NCBI RefSeq assembly: GCF_003697165.2
Contig: NZ_CP033092.2
Coordinates: 1,612,001 to 1,676,000, forward strand
Length of the DNA: 64,000 bases
DNA from: Escherichia coli DSM 30083 = JCM 1649 = ATCC 11775
GTDB lineage: Bacteria > Pseudomonadota > Gammaproteobacteria > Enterobacterales > Enterobacteriaceae
Direction of reading: 5' to 3'
Part shown: piece by piece, positions 1 to 9,246 of the stretch
How the letters are laid out: the number at the start of each line of letters is the position of its first letter
How positions within the stretch are numbered: position 1 is the first letter of the stretch
The notes under the pieces: model-generated
Databases searched by the model: none
Seen by the model: only the letters and a program-made list of their open reading frames with translations
What the model was told of the DNA's origin: nothing
Position numbers and translations under genes: made by a program

Positions 1-74
1 CGCTGAAAGCGCTGGCGTTGTGGATGAAGCGCAATGCCAAAAATGAAGCCGTAGAGACTGAAACGGCAGAATGA
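1..74 (+). CDS. yfcD: Nudix hydrolase YfcD, 3' end only
   Basis: The third frame reads LKALALWMKRNAKNEAVETE and three more residues to a TGA at 72-74. This matches the C-terminus of YfcD, a Nudix-family hydrolase, as I remember it, and yfcD is the expected convergent neighbour of yfcC. The catalytic Nudix box lies outside the window, so function is inferred from recognition of the tail and from gene order only. Confidence 0.75.
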   Translation, partial: LKALALWMKRNAKNEAVETETAE

Positions 75-108
75 AAAAAGAGCCGCAATCGCGGCTCTTA
101 ACATTTTT
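75..108. terminator. Bidirectional terminator between yfcD and yfcC
   Basis: A perfect 7-bp GC-rich stem (GAGCCGC at 80-86, GCGGCTC at 91-97) with a 4-nt loop is flanked by an A run on the left and a T run on the right. It can serve both converging genes. The T run overlaps the yfcC stop codon. Confidence 0.8.
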
Positions 109-1627
109 AGTGGTAGCCCATCAACTGAGCGCCGATCACCACGACGCTGGACATAATAAACAGCAGTCCAAGCAGGGTCGCACCCACCTTCAGCCAGTTA
201 CGGAAGTCCACCCGGCAAACACCGAGCGTCGCCATTAACGAAGCTGAGGTTGGGTAAATGATGTGGCTGAAGCCATCACCAAACTGGAACGCCAGCACGG
301 TAACCTGACGGTTAACACCGACCAGATCGCCAAGCGGTGCCAGTAACGGCATGGTTAACGCCGCCTGACCAGAACCGGACGTCACGAAGAAATTAAATAC
401 CGCCTGGAAGAGCAACATAAACCAGGCCGCGACTGCGTTATCCAGACCGCTAATGGCATTGGCAATGCTGTTGAGGATGGTATTTAACACGCTGGCATCA
501 CCCGCTTCACCATTACCGACCAGCAGCAAAATCCCTTTGGCGAAACCCACCAGCAGGGCAGGGGCGATCATCATTCGCGCCCCTTCGGTAAAGGATGAAG
601 CCATGGTATTAACCGTCATGCCGTTAAGGCGGAAAACAACGCCGATGATGCCAATCACCAGACCCATGGTGAAGAACTGGCTGGCAATTTCAGGAATAAA
701 CCAGGCATTAACGATCACGCCCCAAATAACCCAGACCATTACGGCGGTCAGGACAATCAATACCAGCCAGTCACCAAAGGTAAACGGACGTTGTTCAACA
801 TCAGCCTGCTTTTCACGAAAGAAGCGGTCGGACTCATGCACGCGTGACAGAAGAGGATTCTTTTTCACTCGTGAGGCGTACACCATGGTAAAGATCAGGC
901 CAATCAGAGTGGCGATAACCCACACCACGATGCGCAACCCGGAGCCAGAAAGCACCGGAACGCCGGCAATACCCTGAGCAACAACCACACAAAACGGGTT
1001 CATCCACGAACTGGCAAAACCGATTTGCGTGGCAATATAGGTCACAAGGACGGTGGTAATACTGTCATAGCCCAGCCGGACCATTAGCGGTGCGATGATA
1101 ATGGCAAAGGCGACGGCCTCTTCTCCCATACCAAATATTGCGCCGCCAAGTGAAAACAGAATAAACAGCGCAGGAATAAAGAGAATTTCATTTCCGCGGG
1201 TATGGCGAATAAGCGCCAGGATACCGTTATCAATGGTTCCTGTACGCATCACAATGCCAAACGCGCCGCCAATCACCAGCATAAACATGATGATGCCAAC
1301 GGCTGTCCCGTATTTCGATCCTGAGGTTAACCCTTCAAACGGGAAGTTCATCAGACCCGGGCGTTCATCGCCCGTCGTGAACAGCTGTACGCGGTGATAC
1401 TCAGGTTCGCCTGCTTCGTTAGTCAGAATGCGAAATGAGTGTGGATCTACGACTTTGCGTGTTTTTGTTTGACCATCAACCTGATACTGCACTTCCTGAC
1501 TGTCAAACATGCCCACCGGAACTACCCAGGTGGCAAGGCTGGTTAAAATGGCAACAAAAAAGATAATCACCAACGTATCGGGCATTGCCCATCTTCTTGT
1601 TGGTTTAGATTCAGTGATTGCGGACAT
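107..1627 (-). CDS. yfcC: Putative basic amino acid / C4-dicarboxylate-type antiporter YfcC
   Basis: This 506-residue inner-membrane protein belongs to the DcuC/YfcC carrier family. It has roughly a dozen hydrophobic segments, starting at about residue 20, with a hydrophilic loop near residues 45-100. The substrate is not established; family annotation suggests basic amino acids or dicarboxylates. I chose the ATG at 1627 (MSAITESKPT) because an AAGGGA ribosome binding site lies just upstream. The GTG seven codons earlier would place that site inside the gene. It follows pta on the same strand, but two strong hairpins lie between them, so it probably has its own promoter. Confidence 0.88.
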   Translation of the reverse strand: MSAITESKPTRRWAMPDTLVIIFFVAILTSLATWVVPVGMFDSQEVQYQVDGQTKTRKVVDPHSFRILTNEAGEPEYHRVQLFTTGDERPGLMNFPFEGLTSGSKYGTAVGIIMFMLVIGGAFGIVMRTGTIDNGILALIRHTRGNEILFIPALFILFSLGGAIFGMGEEAVAFAIIIAPLMVRLGYDSITTVLVTYIATQIGFASSWMNPFCVVVAQGIAGVPVLSGSGLRIVVWVIATLIGLIFTMVYASRVKKNPLLSRVHESDRFFREKQADVEQRPFTFGDWLVLIVLTAVMVWVIWGVIVNAWFIPEIASQFFTMGLVIGIIGVVFRLNGMTVNTMASSFTEGARMMIAPALLVGFAKGILLLVGNGEAGDASVLNTILNSIANAISGLDNAVAAWFMLLFQAVFNFFVTSGSGQAALTMPLLAPLGDLVGVNRQVTVLAFQFGDGFSHIIYPTSASLMATLGVCRVDFRNWLKVGATLLGLLFIMSSVVVIGAQLMGYH

Positions 1628-1745
1628 AGCGCAAATATTCCCTTGCACAAAACAAAGTGGTAAGTATGCAAAGTGAGATGGCGCAATTCATTGATGCAGC
1701 GCAGTTAAGCAAGATAATCAGAAAGGATTAATGCAAATTAATAGA

Positions 1746-1778
1746 ATAAAAAACCGGAAATAGTGACTATTTCCGGTT
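1746..1778 (-). terminator. Rho-independent terminator of ackA-pta
   Basis: A perfect 12-bp inverted repeat (1752-1763 with 1767-1778, 3-nt loop) is followed on the minus strand by a run of six T. It lies about 40 bp past the pta stop. A second hairpin, ATCCGCAGC/GCTGCGGAT at 1784-1806, stands between it and pta, giving tandem structures. Confidence 0.85.
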
Positions 1779-1816
1779 CAGATATCCGCAGCGCAAAGCT
1801 GCGGATGATGACGAGA

Positions 1817-3961
1817 TTACTGCTGCTGTGCAGACTGAATCGCAGTCAGCGCGATGGTGTAGACGATATCATCAACCAGTGCGCCACGGGACAGGTCGTT
1901 AACCGGCTTGCGCATACCCTGCAGCATCGGTCCGATAGAGATCAGGTCAGCAGAACGCTGTACCGCTTTGTAGGTGGTGTTACCGGTGTTCAGATCCGGG
2001 AAGATGAACACGGTAGCGCGACCTGCAACCGGAGAGTTCGGTGCTTTGGATTTCGCAACGTCAGCCATTACCGCAGCGTCGTACTGCAGCGGACCGTCGA
2101 TCATCAGATCAGGACGTTTTTCCTGCGCCAGACGAGTTGCTTCGCGAACTTTTTCTACGTCGCTACCAGCACCAGAAGTACCGGTGGAGTAGGAGAGCAT
2201 AGCAACGCGCGGTTCGATACCGAAGGCCGCAGCGGAATCAGCGGACTGAATCGCGATTTCTGCCAGCTGTTCTGCGGTCGGATCCGGGTTGATCGCACAG
2301 TCACCGTAAACGTAAACCTGTTCCGGCAACAGCATGAAGAACACGGAAGATACCAGGGAGCTGCCCGGTGCAGTTTTGATCAGCTGCAGCGGCGGACGGA
2401 TGGTGTTTGCGGTGGTGTGAACAGCACCGGAAACCAGACCATCAACTTCATCTTGTTCCAGCATCAGCGTACCGAGAACCACGTTGTCTTCCAGCTGTTC
2501 GCGGGCAACGGTTTCGGTCATGCCTTTGTTCTTACGCAGTTCGACCAGACGACCAACATAGTTTTCGCGAACCACTTCTGGATCAACGATTTCAATGCCT
2601 GCACCCAGTTCTACACCCTGAGAGGCTGCAACACGGTTGATCTCTGCTGGATTACCCAGCAGTACGCAAGTTGCGATACCACGTTCAGCACAGATAGCGG
2701 CTGCTTTAACGGTACGCGGTTCGTCACCTTCCGGCAGAACGATACGTTTGCCCGCTTTGCGCGCAAGTTCGGTCAGCTGATAACGGAACGCTGGCGGAGA
2801 CAGACGACGGCTGCGCTCAGAAGTGGCAGTCAGAGAATCGATCCAGTCAGCGTTGATGTAGTTAGCAACGTATTCCTGAACTTTCTCGATACGCTCGTGA
2901 TCGTCAACCGGAACTTCCAGGTTGAAGCTCTGCAGGCTCAGAGAAGTCTGCCAGGTGTTGGTGTTCACCATAAATACCGGCAGGCCGGTAGCGAAAGCAC
3001 GTTCGCACAGTTTAGAAATGCGCGCGTCCATTTCGTAGCCGCCAGTCAGCAGCAGGGCACCGATTTCTACGCCGTTCATGGCAGCCAGGCACGCGGCAAC
3101 CAGCACGTCAGGGCGGTCTGCGGAAGTCACCAGCAGAGAACCGGCACGGAAGTGCTCCAGCATGTGCGGAATGCTGCGTGCGCAGAAAGTGACGGATTTA
3201 ACGCGGCGAGTATTGATGTCGCCTTCGTTGATGATGGTCGCATTCAGGTGGCGAGCCATATCGATCGCACGAGTCGCGATCAGGTCAAAGCTCCACGGCA
3301 CAGCGCCGAGAACCGGCAGAGGGCTGGATTCTTGCAGCTTCGCCGGATCAACGTTGTTCACTTTTGCTTTGGTGGAGTCGTCAAAAATCTCGGACAGATC
3401 CGGGCGAGTACGACCCTGCTCATCAACCGGAGCGTTCAGTTTGTTAACGATAACGCCGGTAATATTGGTGTTTTTTGCACCGCCGAAGCTGTTGCGGGTC
3501 AGTTCGATACGCTCTTTCAGCTGTTCCGGGGTGTCAGTGCCCTGAGACATAACGAAGACGATTTCCGCATTCAGCGTTTTAGCGATTTCGTAGTTCAGAG
3601 ACTGGGCAAACTGGTGTTTACGTGTCGGGACCAGACCTTCAACCAGAACGACTTCAGCGTCTTTGGTGTTAGCGTGGTAGTTCGCGATGATCTCTTCCAT
3701 CAGCACATCTTTCTGATTGCTGGAAAGCAGACCTTCAACGTAGCTCATTTTCAGCGGTTCAGCGGCCGTCGTGGTGGAAGAGTTCGCACGCACGATAGTC
3801 GTAGTCTGATCGGGCGCATCGCCACCGGTACGCGGCTGAGCGATAGGTTTGAAAACGCTCAGACGAACGCCTTTGCGTTCCATTGCACGGATCACGCCAA
3901 GGCTGACGCTGGTCAGACCGACGCTGGTTCCGGTAGGGATCAGCATAATAATACGGGACAC
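1817..3961 (-). CDS. pta: Phosphate acetyltransferase Pta
   Basis: Pta converts acetyl-CoA and phosphate to acetyl phosphate and CoA, the first step of acetate overflow and mixed-acid fermentation; it also sets the cell's acetyl phosphate pool. At 714 residues it is the long enterobacterial form. The N-terminal part (about 1-350) is a P-loop/DRTGG-like regulatory region beginning with a glycine-rich segment at residues 8-20. The C-terminal part (about 390-710) is the catalytic PTA/PTB domain, which includes the motif SYSTGTSGAGSDVEK. It lies 74 bp downstream of ackA on the same strand, and a terminator follows. Confidence 0.98.
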   Translation of the reverse strand: MSRIIMLIPTGTSVGLTSVSLGVIRAMERKGVRLSVFKPIAQPRTGGDAPDQTTTIVRANSSTTTAAEPLKMSYVEGLLSSNQKDVLMEEIIANYHANTKDAEVVLVEGLVPTRKHQFAQSLNYEIAKTLNAEIVFVMSQGTDTPEQLKERIELTRNSFGGAKNTNITGVIVNKLNAPVDEQGRTRPDLSEIFDDSTKAKVNNVDPAKLQESSPLPVLGAVPWSFDLIATRAIDMARHLNATIINEGDINTRRVKSVTFCARSIPHMLEHFRAGSLLVTSADRPDVLVAACLAAMNGVEIGALLLTGGYEMDARISKLCERAFATGLPVFMVNTNTWQTSLSLQSFNLEVPVDDHERIEKVQEYVANYINADWIDSLTATSERSRRLSPPAFRYQLTELARKAGKRIVLPEGDEPRTVKAAAICAERGIATCVLLGNPAEINRVAASQGVELGAGIEIVDPEVVRENYVGRLVELRKNKGMTETVAREQLEDNVVLGTLMLEQDEVDGLVSGAVHTTANTIRPPLQLIKTAPGSSLVSSVFFMLLPEQVYVYGDCAINPDPTAEQLAEIAIQSADSAAAFGIEPRVAMLSYSTGTSGAGSDVEKVREATRLAQEKRPDLMIDGPLQYDAAVMADVAKSKAPNSPVAGRATVFIFPDLNTGNTTYKAVQRSADLISIGPMLQGMRKPVNDLSRGALVDDIVYTIALTAIQSAQQQ

Positions 3962-4007
3962 GGTTTATCCTCTTTCGTTACCGCCGATTTGGCGGGTTAC
4001 AAAACAG

Positions 4008-4030
4008 CACCGCCAGCTGAGCTGGCGGTG
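4008..4030 (-). other. Hairpin in the ackA-pta gap
   Basis: A 10-bp perfect inverted repeat (4008-4017 with 4021-4030) with a 3-nt loop lies directly after the ackA stop. There is no T run after it on the minus strand, so it is more likely an RNA-stability or partial attenuation structure than a full terminator. Confidence 0.6.
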
Positions 4031-4035
4031 TGAAA

Positions 4036-5238
4036 TCAGGCAGTCAGGCGGCTCGCGTCTTGCGCGATAACCAGTTCTTCGTTGGTTGGGATAACCACCG
4101 CAGGACGGGTACCTTCTTTGTTGATGAAACCAGATTTGCCGAAACGTGCAGCCAGGTTGCGTTCATGATCAACTTCAAAGCCCAGCACGCCCAGTTTGCC
4201 CAGAGACAGTTCACGAACCATCGCGGCATTTTCACCGATACCACCGGTGAATACAACAGCGTCCAGACGACCATCCATCAGCGCAGTGTAGGCACCGATG
4301 TATTTGGCCAGGCGGTGGCAGTAAACGTCCATTGCGCGCTTCGCGTCTTCTTTCGTCGCGTAGTTGTCTTCAACATAGCGGCAGTCGCTGGTCACTTCGG
4401 TCAGACCCAGCAGGCCAGACTCTTTGGTCAGCAGTTTGTTGATTGCGTCAACGCTCATGCCCAGGGTGTCGTGCAGGTGGAAGATGATCGCCGGATCGAT
4501 ATCACCAGAACGGGTACCCATGACCAGACCTTCCAGCGGGGTCAGGCCCATAGAGGTGTCAACGCATTTACCGTTGCGGATAGCAGAAACGGAACCACCG
4601 TTGCCCAGGTGGCAGGTGATGATGTTCAGTTCTTCTACCGGTTTGTTCAGCATTTTTGCCGCTTCCTGGGTTACATAGAAGTGGCTGGTGCCGTGCGCGC
4701 CGTAACGACGGATGCCGTGCTCTTTGTACAGGTTGTACGGCAGGGCGTAGAGGTAAGACTCTTCCGGCATAGTCTGGTGGAACGCGGTGTCAAATACAGC
4801 AACGTTTTTGTCTTTCAGCTGTGGGAAAGATTTCAGAGCTTCTTCGATACCGATCAGGTGAGCCGGGTTGTGCAGCGGTGCAAAAGAAGCTGCATCTTTG
4901 ATACCCTGAATAACAGACTCATCGATCACTACGGAGCTGGTATACTTTTCGCCGCCGTGTACGATACGGTGACCGATAGCAGTCAGCTGCGCAGACAGTT
5001 CTGGTTTTTGTGCCAGAATAGTATTAACGATAAAGTTGAGCGCTTCGCTGTGAGCGGCGCCTGCACCTAAAGCCGCTTCCTGTTTATTGCCGTCCATTTT
5101 CCATTTGATACGTGCTTCGGGCAGGTGGAAACATTCGGCTAAACCAGAAAGGTACTCTTCACCATTTACTGCATCGATGATGGCAAATTTCAGTGAAGAA
5201 CTACCGCAGTTCAGAACCAGTACTAACTTACTCGACAT
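4036..5238 (-). CDS. ackA: Acetate kinase AckA
   Basis: AckA transfers the phosphoryl group of acetyl phosphate to ADP, giving acetate and ATP, and works in reverse during acetate uptake. The 400-residue protein shows the ASKHA-fold family signatures: LVLNCGSSSLKFAI near the N-terminus, FDTAFHQTMP, RRYGAHGTSH, the loop GLTPLEGLVMGTRSGD around residue 230, and FTGGIGENAA in the C-terminal half. It is the first gene of ackA-pta. The start at 5238 has an AGG-type ribosome binding site about 7 nt upstream and matches the usual family length. Confidence 0.98.
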   Translation of the reverse strand: MSSKLVLVLNCGSSSLKFAIIDAVNGEEYLSGLAECFHLPEARIKWKMDGNKQEAALGAGAAHSEALNFIVNTILAQKPELSAQLTAIGHRIVHGGEKYTSSVVIDESVIQGIKDAASFAPLHNPAHLIGIEEALKSFPQLKDKNVAVFDTAFHQTMPEESYLYALPYNLYKEHGIRRYGAHGTSHFYVTQEAAKMLNKPVEELNIITCHLGNGGSVSAIRNGKCVDTSMGLTPLEGLVMGTRSGDIDPAIIFHLHDTLGMSVDAINKLLTKESGLLGLTEVTSDCRYVEDNYATKEDAKRAMDVYCHRLAKYIGAYTALMDGRLDAVVFTGGIGENAAMVRELSLGKLGVLGFEVDHERNLAARFGKSGFINKEGTRPAVVIPTNEELVIAQDASRLTA

Positions 5239-5575
5239 GGAAGTACCTATAATTGATACGTGGCTAAAAAAACGTCAGGGAGCCATAGAGCGTAGCGCAT
5301 GATGACACCGACATTTATGATTAACATCATGCACTGCAAATTTTTTTTGCATGATGGAAGAAATATCTTGAGTCTATGCCATTTTGCGTAATTTTCAGCC
5401 AATGGCATAATGTATATGAATTTGACGACTCAATGAATATGTACTACTTAGGCCTTCAGGCTGCTAAAGGATACCTGATAGTGGGTATGGAAGACAAAAT
5501 GTTTTGAACGTTGTCCCGCTGAGTTGTGAATTTGCACAAATTTTTGAATCTTTATATGTGAAGTTGAGGTGAAGC
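5239..5575. promoter_or_regulatory. Divergent ackA / yfbV intergenic region
   Basis: This 337-bp gap must hold promoters for ackA (minus) and yfbV (plus). A possible plus-strand sigma-70 promoter is TTGCGT at 5384-5389 and CATAAT at 5406-5411 with a 16-nt spacer. A perfect 9-bp inverted repeat, CATCATGCA at 5325-5333 and TGCATGATG at 5348-5356, flanks an eight-T tract. It could be a regulator site or an RNA hairpin in the ackA leader. I cannot assign a regulator from sequence alone. Confidence 0.5.
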
Positions 5576-6031
5576 ATGTCAACGCCGGATAATCGTTCTG
5601 TTAATTTTTTTAGCTTGTTTCGCCGGGGACAGCATTACTCAAAGACGTGGCCGCTGGAAAAACGCCTTGCCCCAGTCTTTGTCGAAAATCGCGTTATCAA
5701 GATGACGTGTTATGCGATCCGTTTTATGCCGCCGATCGCCGTATTTACTCTCTGCTGGCAGATTGCCCTGGGCGGTCAGCTTGGGCCGGCAGTTGCCACT
5801 GCGCTGTTCGCCTTAAGTTTACCCATGCAGGGATTGTGGTGGCTGGGCAAGCGTTCTGTAACGCCATTACCTCCTGCAATCCTCAACTGGTTTTATGACG
5901 TTCGCGGTAAATTGCAGGAGTCTGGACAGGTGTTGGCACCCGTTGAAGGCAAGCCTGATTACCAGGCATTAGCTGACACGCTTAAGCGTGCCTTCAAACA
6001 ACTGGATAAAACTTTCCTTGATGATTTGTAA
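5576..6031 (+). CDS. yfbV: Inner-membrane protein YfbV (DUF412)
   Basis: This is a 151-residue protein of the UPF0208/DUF412 family. It has two hydrophobic segments at about residues 42-60 and 68-88, followed by a soluble C-terminal tail rich in Lys, Asp and Gln. In E. coli, YfbV has been reported to help keep Ter macrodomain properties from spreading along the chromosome; a biochemical activity is not known. The start is ATG at 5576 with GAGGTGA upstream. A terminator follows at once, so it is probably a single-gene transcript. Confidence 0.93.
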   Translation: MSTPDNRSVNFFSLFRRGQHYSKTWPLEKRLAPVFVENRVIKMTCYAIRFMPPIAVFTLCWQIALGGQLGPAVATALFALSLPMQGLWWLGKRSVTPLPPAILNWFYDVRGKLQESGQVLAPVEGKPDYQALADTLKRAFKQLDKTFLDDL

Positions 6032-6052
6032 TTGACCCCTGATTACGCATAT

Positions 6053-6083
6053 AAAAGAAGGCATACTCAGCCTTCTTTTTTTT
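6053..6083 (+). terminator. Terminator after yfbV
   Basis: A GAAGGC stem (6057-6062) pairs with GCCTTC (6070-6075) and is followed by eight T. The preceding A run would let it work in reverse too. Confidence 0.85.
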
Positions 6084-6113
6084 CACCGTAGTAGAGTGAT
6101 ACAGGAGTCAATA

Positions 6114-6608
6114 ATGGAAATGACCAACGCGCAACGTCTTATTTTGTCTAACCAGTACAAGATGATGACTATGCTCGATCCGGCAAATGCTGAACGTTAC
6201 CGTCGCCTGCAAACAATCATTGAGCGTGGTTATGGATTACAGATGCGTGAACTGGATCGCGAGTTTGGCGAGCTGAAAGAAGAAACCTGCCGCACTATCA
6301 TCGACATTATGGAGATGTATCATGCGTTGCATGTTTCCTGGTCTAATTTGCAGGACCAGCAATCCATCGATGAACGTCGTGTCACCTTCCTCGGCTTTGA
6401 CGCCGCCACTGAAGCACGTTACCTCGGTTATGTCCGCTTTATGGTTAATGTGGAAGGGCGCTATACCCATTTTGACGCTGGAACTCACGGTTTTAACGCC
6501 CAAACGCCAATGTGGGAAAAATATCAGCGCATGCTTAATGTGTGGCATGCCTGCCCGCGTCAGTACCATTTGAGCGCCAACGAAATTAATCAAATTATTA
6601 ACGCCTGA
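6114..6608 (+). CDS. yfbU: Conserved protein YfbU (UPF0304)
   Basis: This soluble 164-residue protein belongs to the YfbU family, which has no established function. It is rich in charged and aromatic residues, with a helical N-terminal half and no membrane segment. I start it at ATG 6114 (MEMTNAQR), preceded by AGGAG 7 nt upstream; the earlier in-frame start at 6096 would place that ribosome binding site inside the gene. It ends 10 bp before hxpA and probably shares its transcript. Confidence 0.93.
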
Positions 6609-6618
6609 GGAGGCCCGC

Positions 6619-7269
6619 GTGCGGTGCAAAGGTTTTCTGTTTGATCTTGATGGAACGCTGGTGGATTCCCTGCCTGCGGTAGAACGGGCGTGGAGCAACT
6701 GGGCCAGACGTCATGGGTTATCGCCGGAAGAGGTGCTGGCTTTCATTCACGGTAAACAGGCGATCACCTCTCTGCGCCATTTTATGGCGGGCAAATCCGA
6801 GGCAGACATTGCCGCCGAGTTTACGCGTCTGGAGCACATCGAGGCCACGGAAACCGAAGGTATTACCGCGCTTCCGGGGGCAATCGCCTTACTCAATCAT
6901 TTGAATAAAGCAGGTATTCCGTGGGCTATTGTGACTTCTGGCTCCATGCCGGTAGCGCGAGCGCGTCATAAAATAGCGGGGCTTCCCGCGCCAGAGGTGT
7001 TTGTAACCGCTGAGCGGGTGAAGCGCGGAAAACCAGAACCTGATGCGTATCTGTTAGGCGCGCAGCTGCTGGGGCTTGCGCCGCAGGAGTGTGTTGTGGT
7101 GGAAGATGCTCCCGCTGGCGTGCTTTCAGGTCTGGCGGCGGGTTGCCATGTTATTGCGGTTAATGCCCCGGCAGATACCCCGCGCCTGAATGAAGTCGAT
7201 TTAGTCCTCCACAGTCTGGAGCAAATTACTGTGACCAAACAGCCAAATGGCGATGTTATTATTCAGTGA
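6619..7269 (+). CDS. hxpA: Sugar-phosphatase HxpA (YfbT), HAD superfamily
   Basis: HxpA is a cytoplasmic HAD-like phosphatase that acts on hexose phosphates and other sugar phosphates. It carries the nucleophile motif FDLDGTLVDS (Asp9 and Asp11), motif II VTSGS near residue 100, the lysine segment KRGKPEPDAY and the acidic motif VVEDAPAG. At 216 residues it has a small alpha-helical cap typical of subfamily I. Translation begins at a GTG codon, preceded by a strong GAGGAGG site that overlaps the yfbU stop, suggesting coupling with yfbU. A terminator follows. Confidence 0.93.
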   Translation: MRCKGFLFDLDGTLVDSLPAVERAWSNWARRHGLSPEEVLAFIHGKQAITSLRHFMAGKSEADIAAEFTRLEHIEATETEGITALPGAIALLNHLNKAGIPWAIVTSGSMPVARARHKIAGLPAPEVFVTAERVKRGKPEPDAYLLGAQLLGLAPQECVVVEDAPAGVLSGLAAGCHVIAVNAPADTPRLNEVDLVLHSLEQITVTKQPNGDVIIQ

Positions 7270-7287
7270 AACACCTGATCATGATTT

Positions 7288-7312
7288 AGCCCCGTCTCGT
7301 CGGGGCTTTTTT
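7288..7312 (+). terminator. Terminator after hxpA
   Basis: AGCCCCG (7288-7294) pairs with CGGGGCT (7301-7307) across a 6-nt loop, followed by a T run. Confidence 0.88.
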
Positions 7313-7355
7313 ATGGCAGAATCAAGTTATCCCCCTCAATTAACAAGGATAAGTT

Positions 7356-9188
7356 GTGAACGGTGAATTGATTTGGGTTCTTTCATTACTGGCCGTTGCC
7401 ATCGTCTTGTTTGCGACGGGCAGAGTGCGTATGGATGCGGTCGCTTTGTTTGTTATTGTCGCGTTTGCATTAAGCGGAACGCTGACGGTCCCCGAAGTAT
7501 TTTCCGGCTTTTCCGATCCTAACGTTGTCCTGATTGCCGCCTTGTTTATTATTGGCGATGGTTTGGTCCGTACCGGTGTTGCCACTGTAATGGGGACATG
7601 GCTGGTCAAAGTGGCGGGCAACAGTGAAATCAAAATGTTGGTTTTGTTGATGCTGACCGTCGCGGGGCTTGGCGCGTTTATGAGTTCAACCGGCGTTGTC
7701 GCTATCTTTATTCCCGTGGTGTTAAGCGTTGCCATGCGTATGCAAACGTCGCCGTCGCGCCTGATGATGCCGTTAAGTTTTGCCGGGCTGATAAGCGGCA
7801 TGATGACGCTGGTGGCGACGCCGCCGAACCTGGTAGTCAACAGTGAATTGCTGCGTGAAGGCTATCATGGTTTTAGTTTCTTTAGCGTAACACCTATTGG
7901 CCTGGTCGTGCTGGTGCTGGGTATTTTGTATATGTTAGTGATGCGTTTCATGCTGAAAGGGGATACCCAGACCCCGCAGCGCGAAGGCTGGACGCGCCGA
8001 ACCTTTCGCGATCTTATCCGTGAATATCGACTGACCGGGCGTGCGCGACGTCTGGCTATTCGCCCCGGATCGCCAATGATTGGTCAACGGCTGGACGATC
8101 TCAAATTACGTGAACGTTATGGTGCTAACGTCATCGGTGTTGAACGCTGGCGGCGTTTTCGTCGCGTTATCGTGAACGTTAATGGGGTTTCTGAATTTCG
8201 CGCGCGTGACGTTTTGCTTATTGATATGTCTGCGGCTGATGTCGATCTCCGGCAATTTTGTAGTGAGCAATTGCTGGAGCCGATGGTACTGCGCGGCGAG
8301 TATTTTTCTGACCAGGCCCTTGATGTGGGCATGGCAGAGATTTCATTAATTCCTGAGTCAGAACTTATTGGTAAATCGGTGCGCGAAATTGGTTTTCGTA
8401 CCCGCTACGGATTGAATGTAGTGGGGCTAAAGCGCAATGGCGTGGCGCTGGAAGGTTCGCTGGCGGATGAGCCTCTGCAGCTGGGCGATATCATCCTGGT
8501 TGTGGGTAACTGGAAACTGATCGGTATGCTGGCCAAACAGGGCCGCGACTTCGTAGCGCTGAACTTACCGGAAGAGGTGAGTGAAGCATCGCCCGCGCAC
8601 AGCCAGGCACCCCATGCGATTTTCTGTCTGGTGCTAATGGTGGCGTTAATGCTGACCGATGAAATTCCTAATCCTGTTGCCGCTATTATCGCCTGCCTGC
8701 TGATGGGGAAATTCCGCTGTATAGATGCTGAAAGCGCCTATAAATCCATTCACTGGCCGAGCATTATTTTGATCGTTGGGATGATGCCATTTGCTGTGGC
8801 ATTACAGAAAACGGGAGGTGTCGCGCTGGCGGTGAAAGGGCTGATGGACATTGGCGGCGGTTACGGGCCACATATGATGCTGGGTTGTTTGTTTGTCTTG
8901 TCAGCGGTTATTGGGCTATTTATCTCTAATACCGCGACGGCGGTGTTGATGGCTCCGATTGCGCTGGCTGCTGCCAAAACGATGGGTGTGTCGCCTTATC
9001 CATTTGCGATGGTCGTGGCGATGGCAGCATCCGCCGCCTTTATGACGCCGGTTTCTTCACCGGTTAACACACTGGTTTTAGGTCCGGGAAATTACAGCTT
9101 CAGTGACTTTGTGAAGTTGGGGGTACCGTTCACCATTATCGTGATGGCGGTTTGTGTGGTGATGATCCCGATGCTGTTTCCGTTTTGA
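7356..9188 (+). CDS. yfbS: Putative SLC13-type transporter YfbS with RCK-C domains
   Basis: This 610-residue inner-membrane transporter is of the divalent anion:Na+ symporter (DASS/SLC13) type. Hydrophobic helices occupy about residues 1-200 and 400-610. The middle carries two TrkA-C (RCK-C) regulatory domains, near residues 215-300 and 310-395, which in related proteins bind small ligands. Glycine- and proline-rich re-entrant-loop motifs appear, such as TLVATPPNLVVN and MTPVSSPVNTLVLGPGNY. The substrate is unknown. The start is GTG at 7356 after AAGGATAA, giving the usual length. It probably has its own promoter because a terminator lies just upstream. Confidence 0.9.
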   Translation: MNGELIWVLSLLAVAIVLFATGRVRMDAVALFVIVAFALSGTLTVPEVFSGFSDPNVVLIAALFIIGDGLVRTGVATVMGTWLVKVAGNSEIKMLVLLMLTVAGLGAFMSSTGVVAIFIPVVLSVAMRMQTSPSRLMMPLSFAGLISGMMTLVATPPNLVVNSELLREGYHGFSFFSVTPIGLVVLVLGILYMLVMRFMLKGDTQTPQREGWTRRTFRDLIREYRLTGRARRLAIRPGSPMIGQRLDDLKLRERYGANVIGVERWRRFRRVIVNVNGVSEFRARDVLLIDMSAADVDLRQFCSEQLLEPMVLRGEYFSDQALDVGMAEISLIPESELIGKSVREIGFRTRYGLNVVGLKRNGVALEGSLADEPLQLGDIILVVGNWKLIGMLAKQGRDFVALNLPEEVSEASPAHSQAPHAIFCLVLMVALMLTDEIPNPVAAIIACLLMGKFRCIDAESAYKSIHWPSIILIVGMMPFAVALQKTGGVALAVKGLMDIGGGYGPHMMLGCLFVLSAVIGLFISNTATAVLMAPIALAAAKTMGVSPYPFAMVVAMAASAAFMTPVSSPVNTLVLGPGNYSFSDFVKLGVPFTIIVMAVCVVMIPMLFPF

Positions 9189-9192
9189 CAAG

Positions 9193-9235
9193 AGCCTGAT
9201 GTCGCATCCGGCGCTTATTGCCTGATGCGACGCAG
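9193..9235. repeat. REP-like hairpin between yfbS and yfbR
   Basis: GTCGCATC (9201-9208) pairs with GATGCGAC (9224-9231), with REP-type text such as GCATCCGGCGC between. It sits between convergent genes, a typical place for a REP (PU) unit, and probably protects 3' ends. Confidence 0.7.
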
Positions 9236-9246
9236 ACTCCGACTGC

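Noticed and set aside
1763..4033. 756-codon open frame on the plus strand opposite pta
   Set aside because: Antisense shadow of the highly expressed, codon-biased pta gene; low-complexity Arg/Gln/Phe-rich translation, no domain, and no ribosome binding site.
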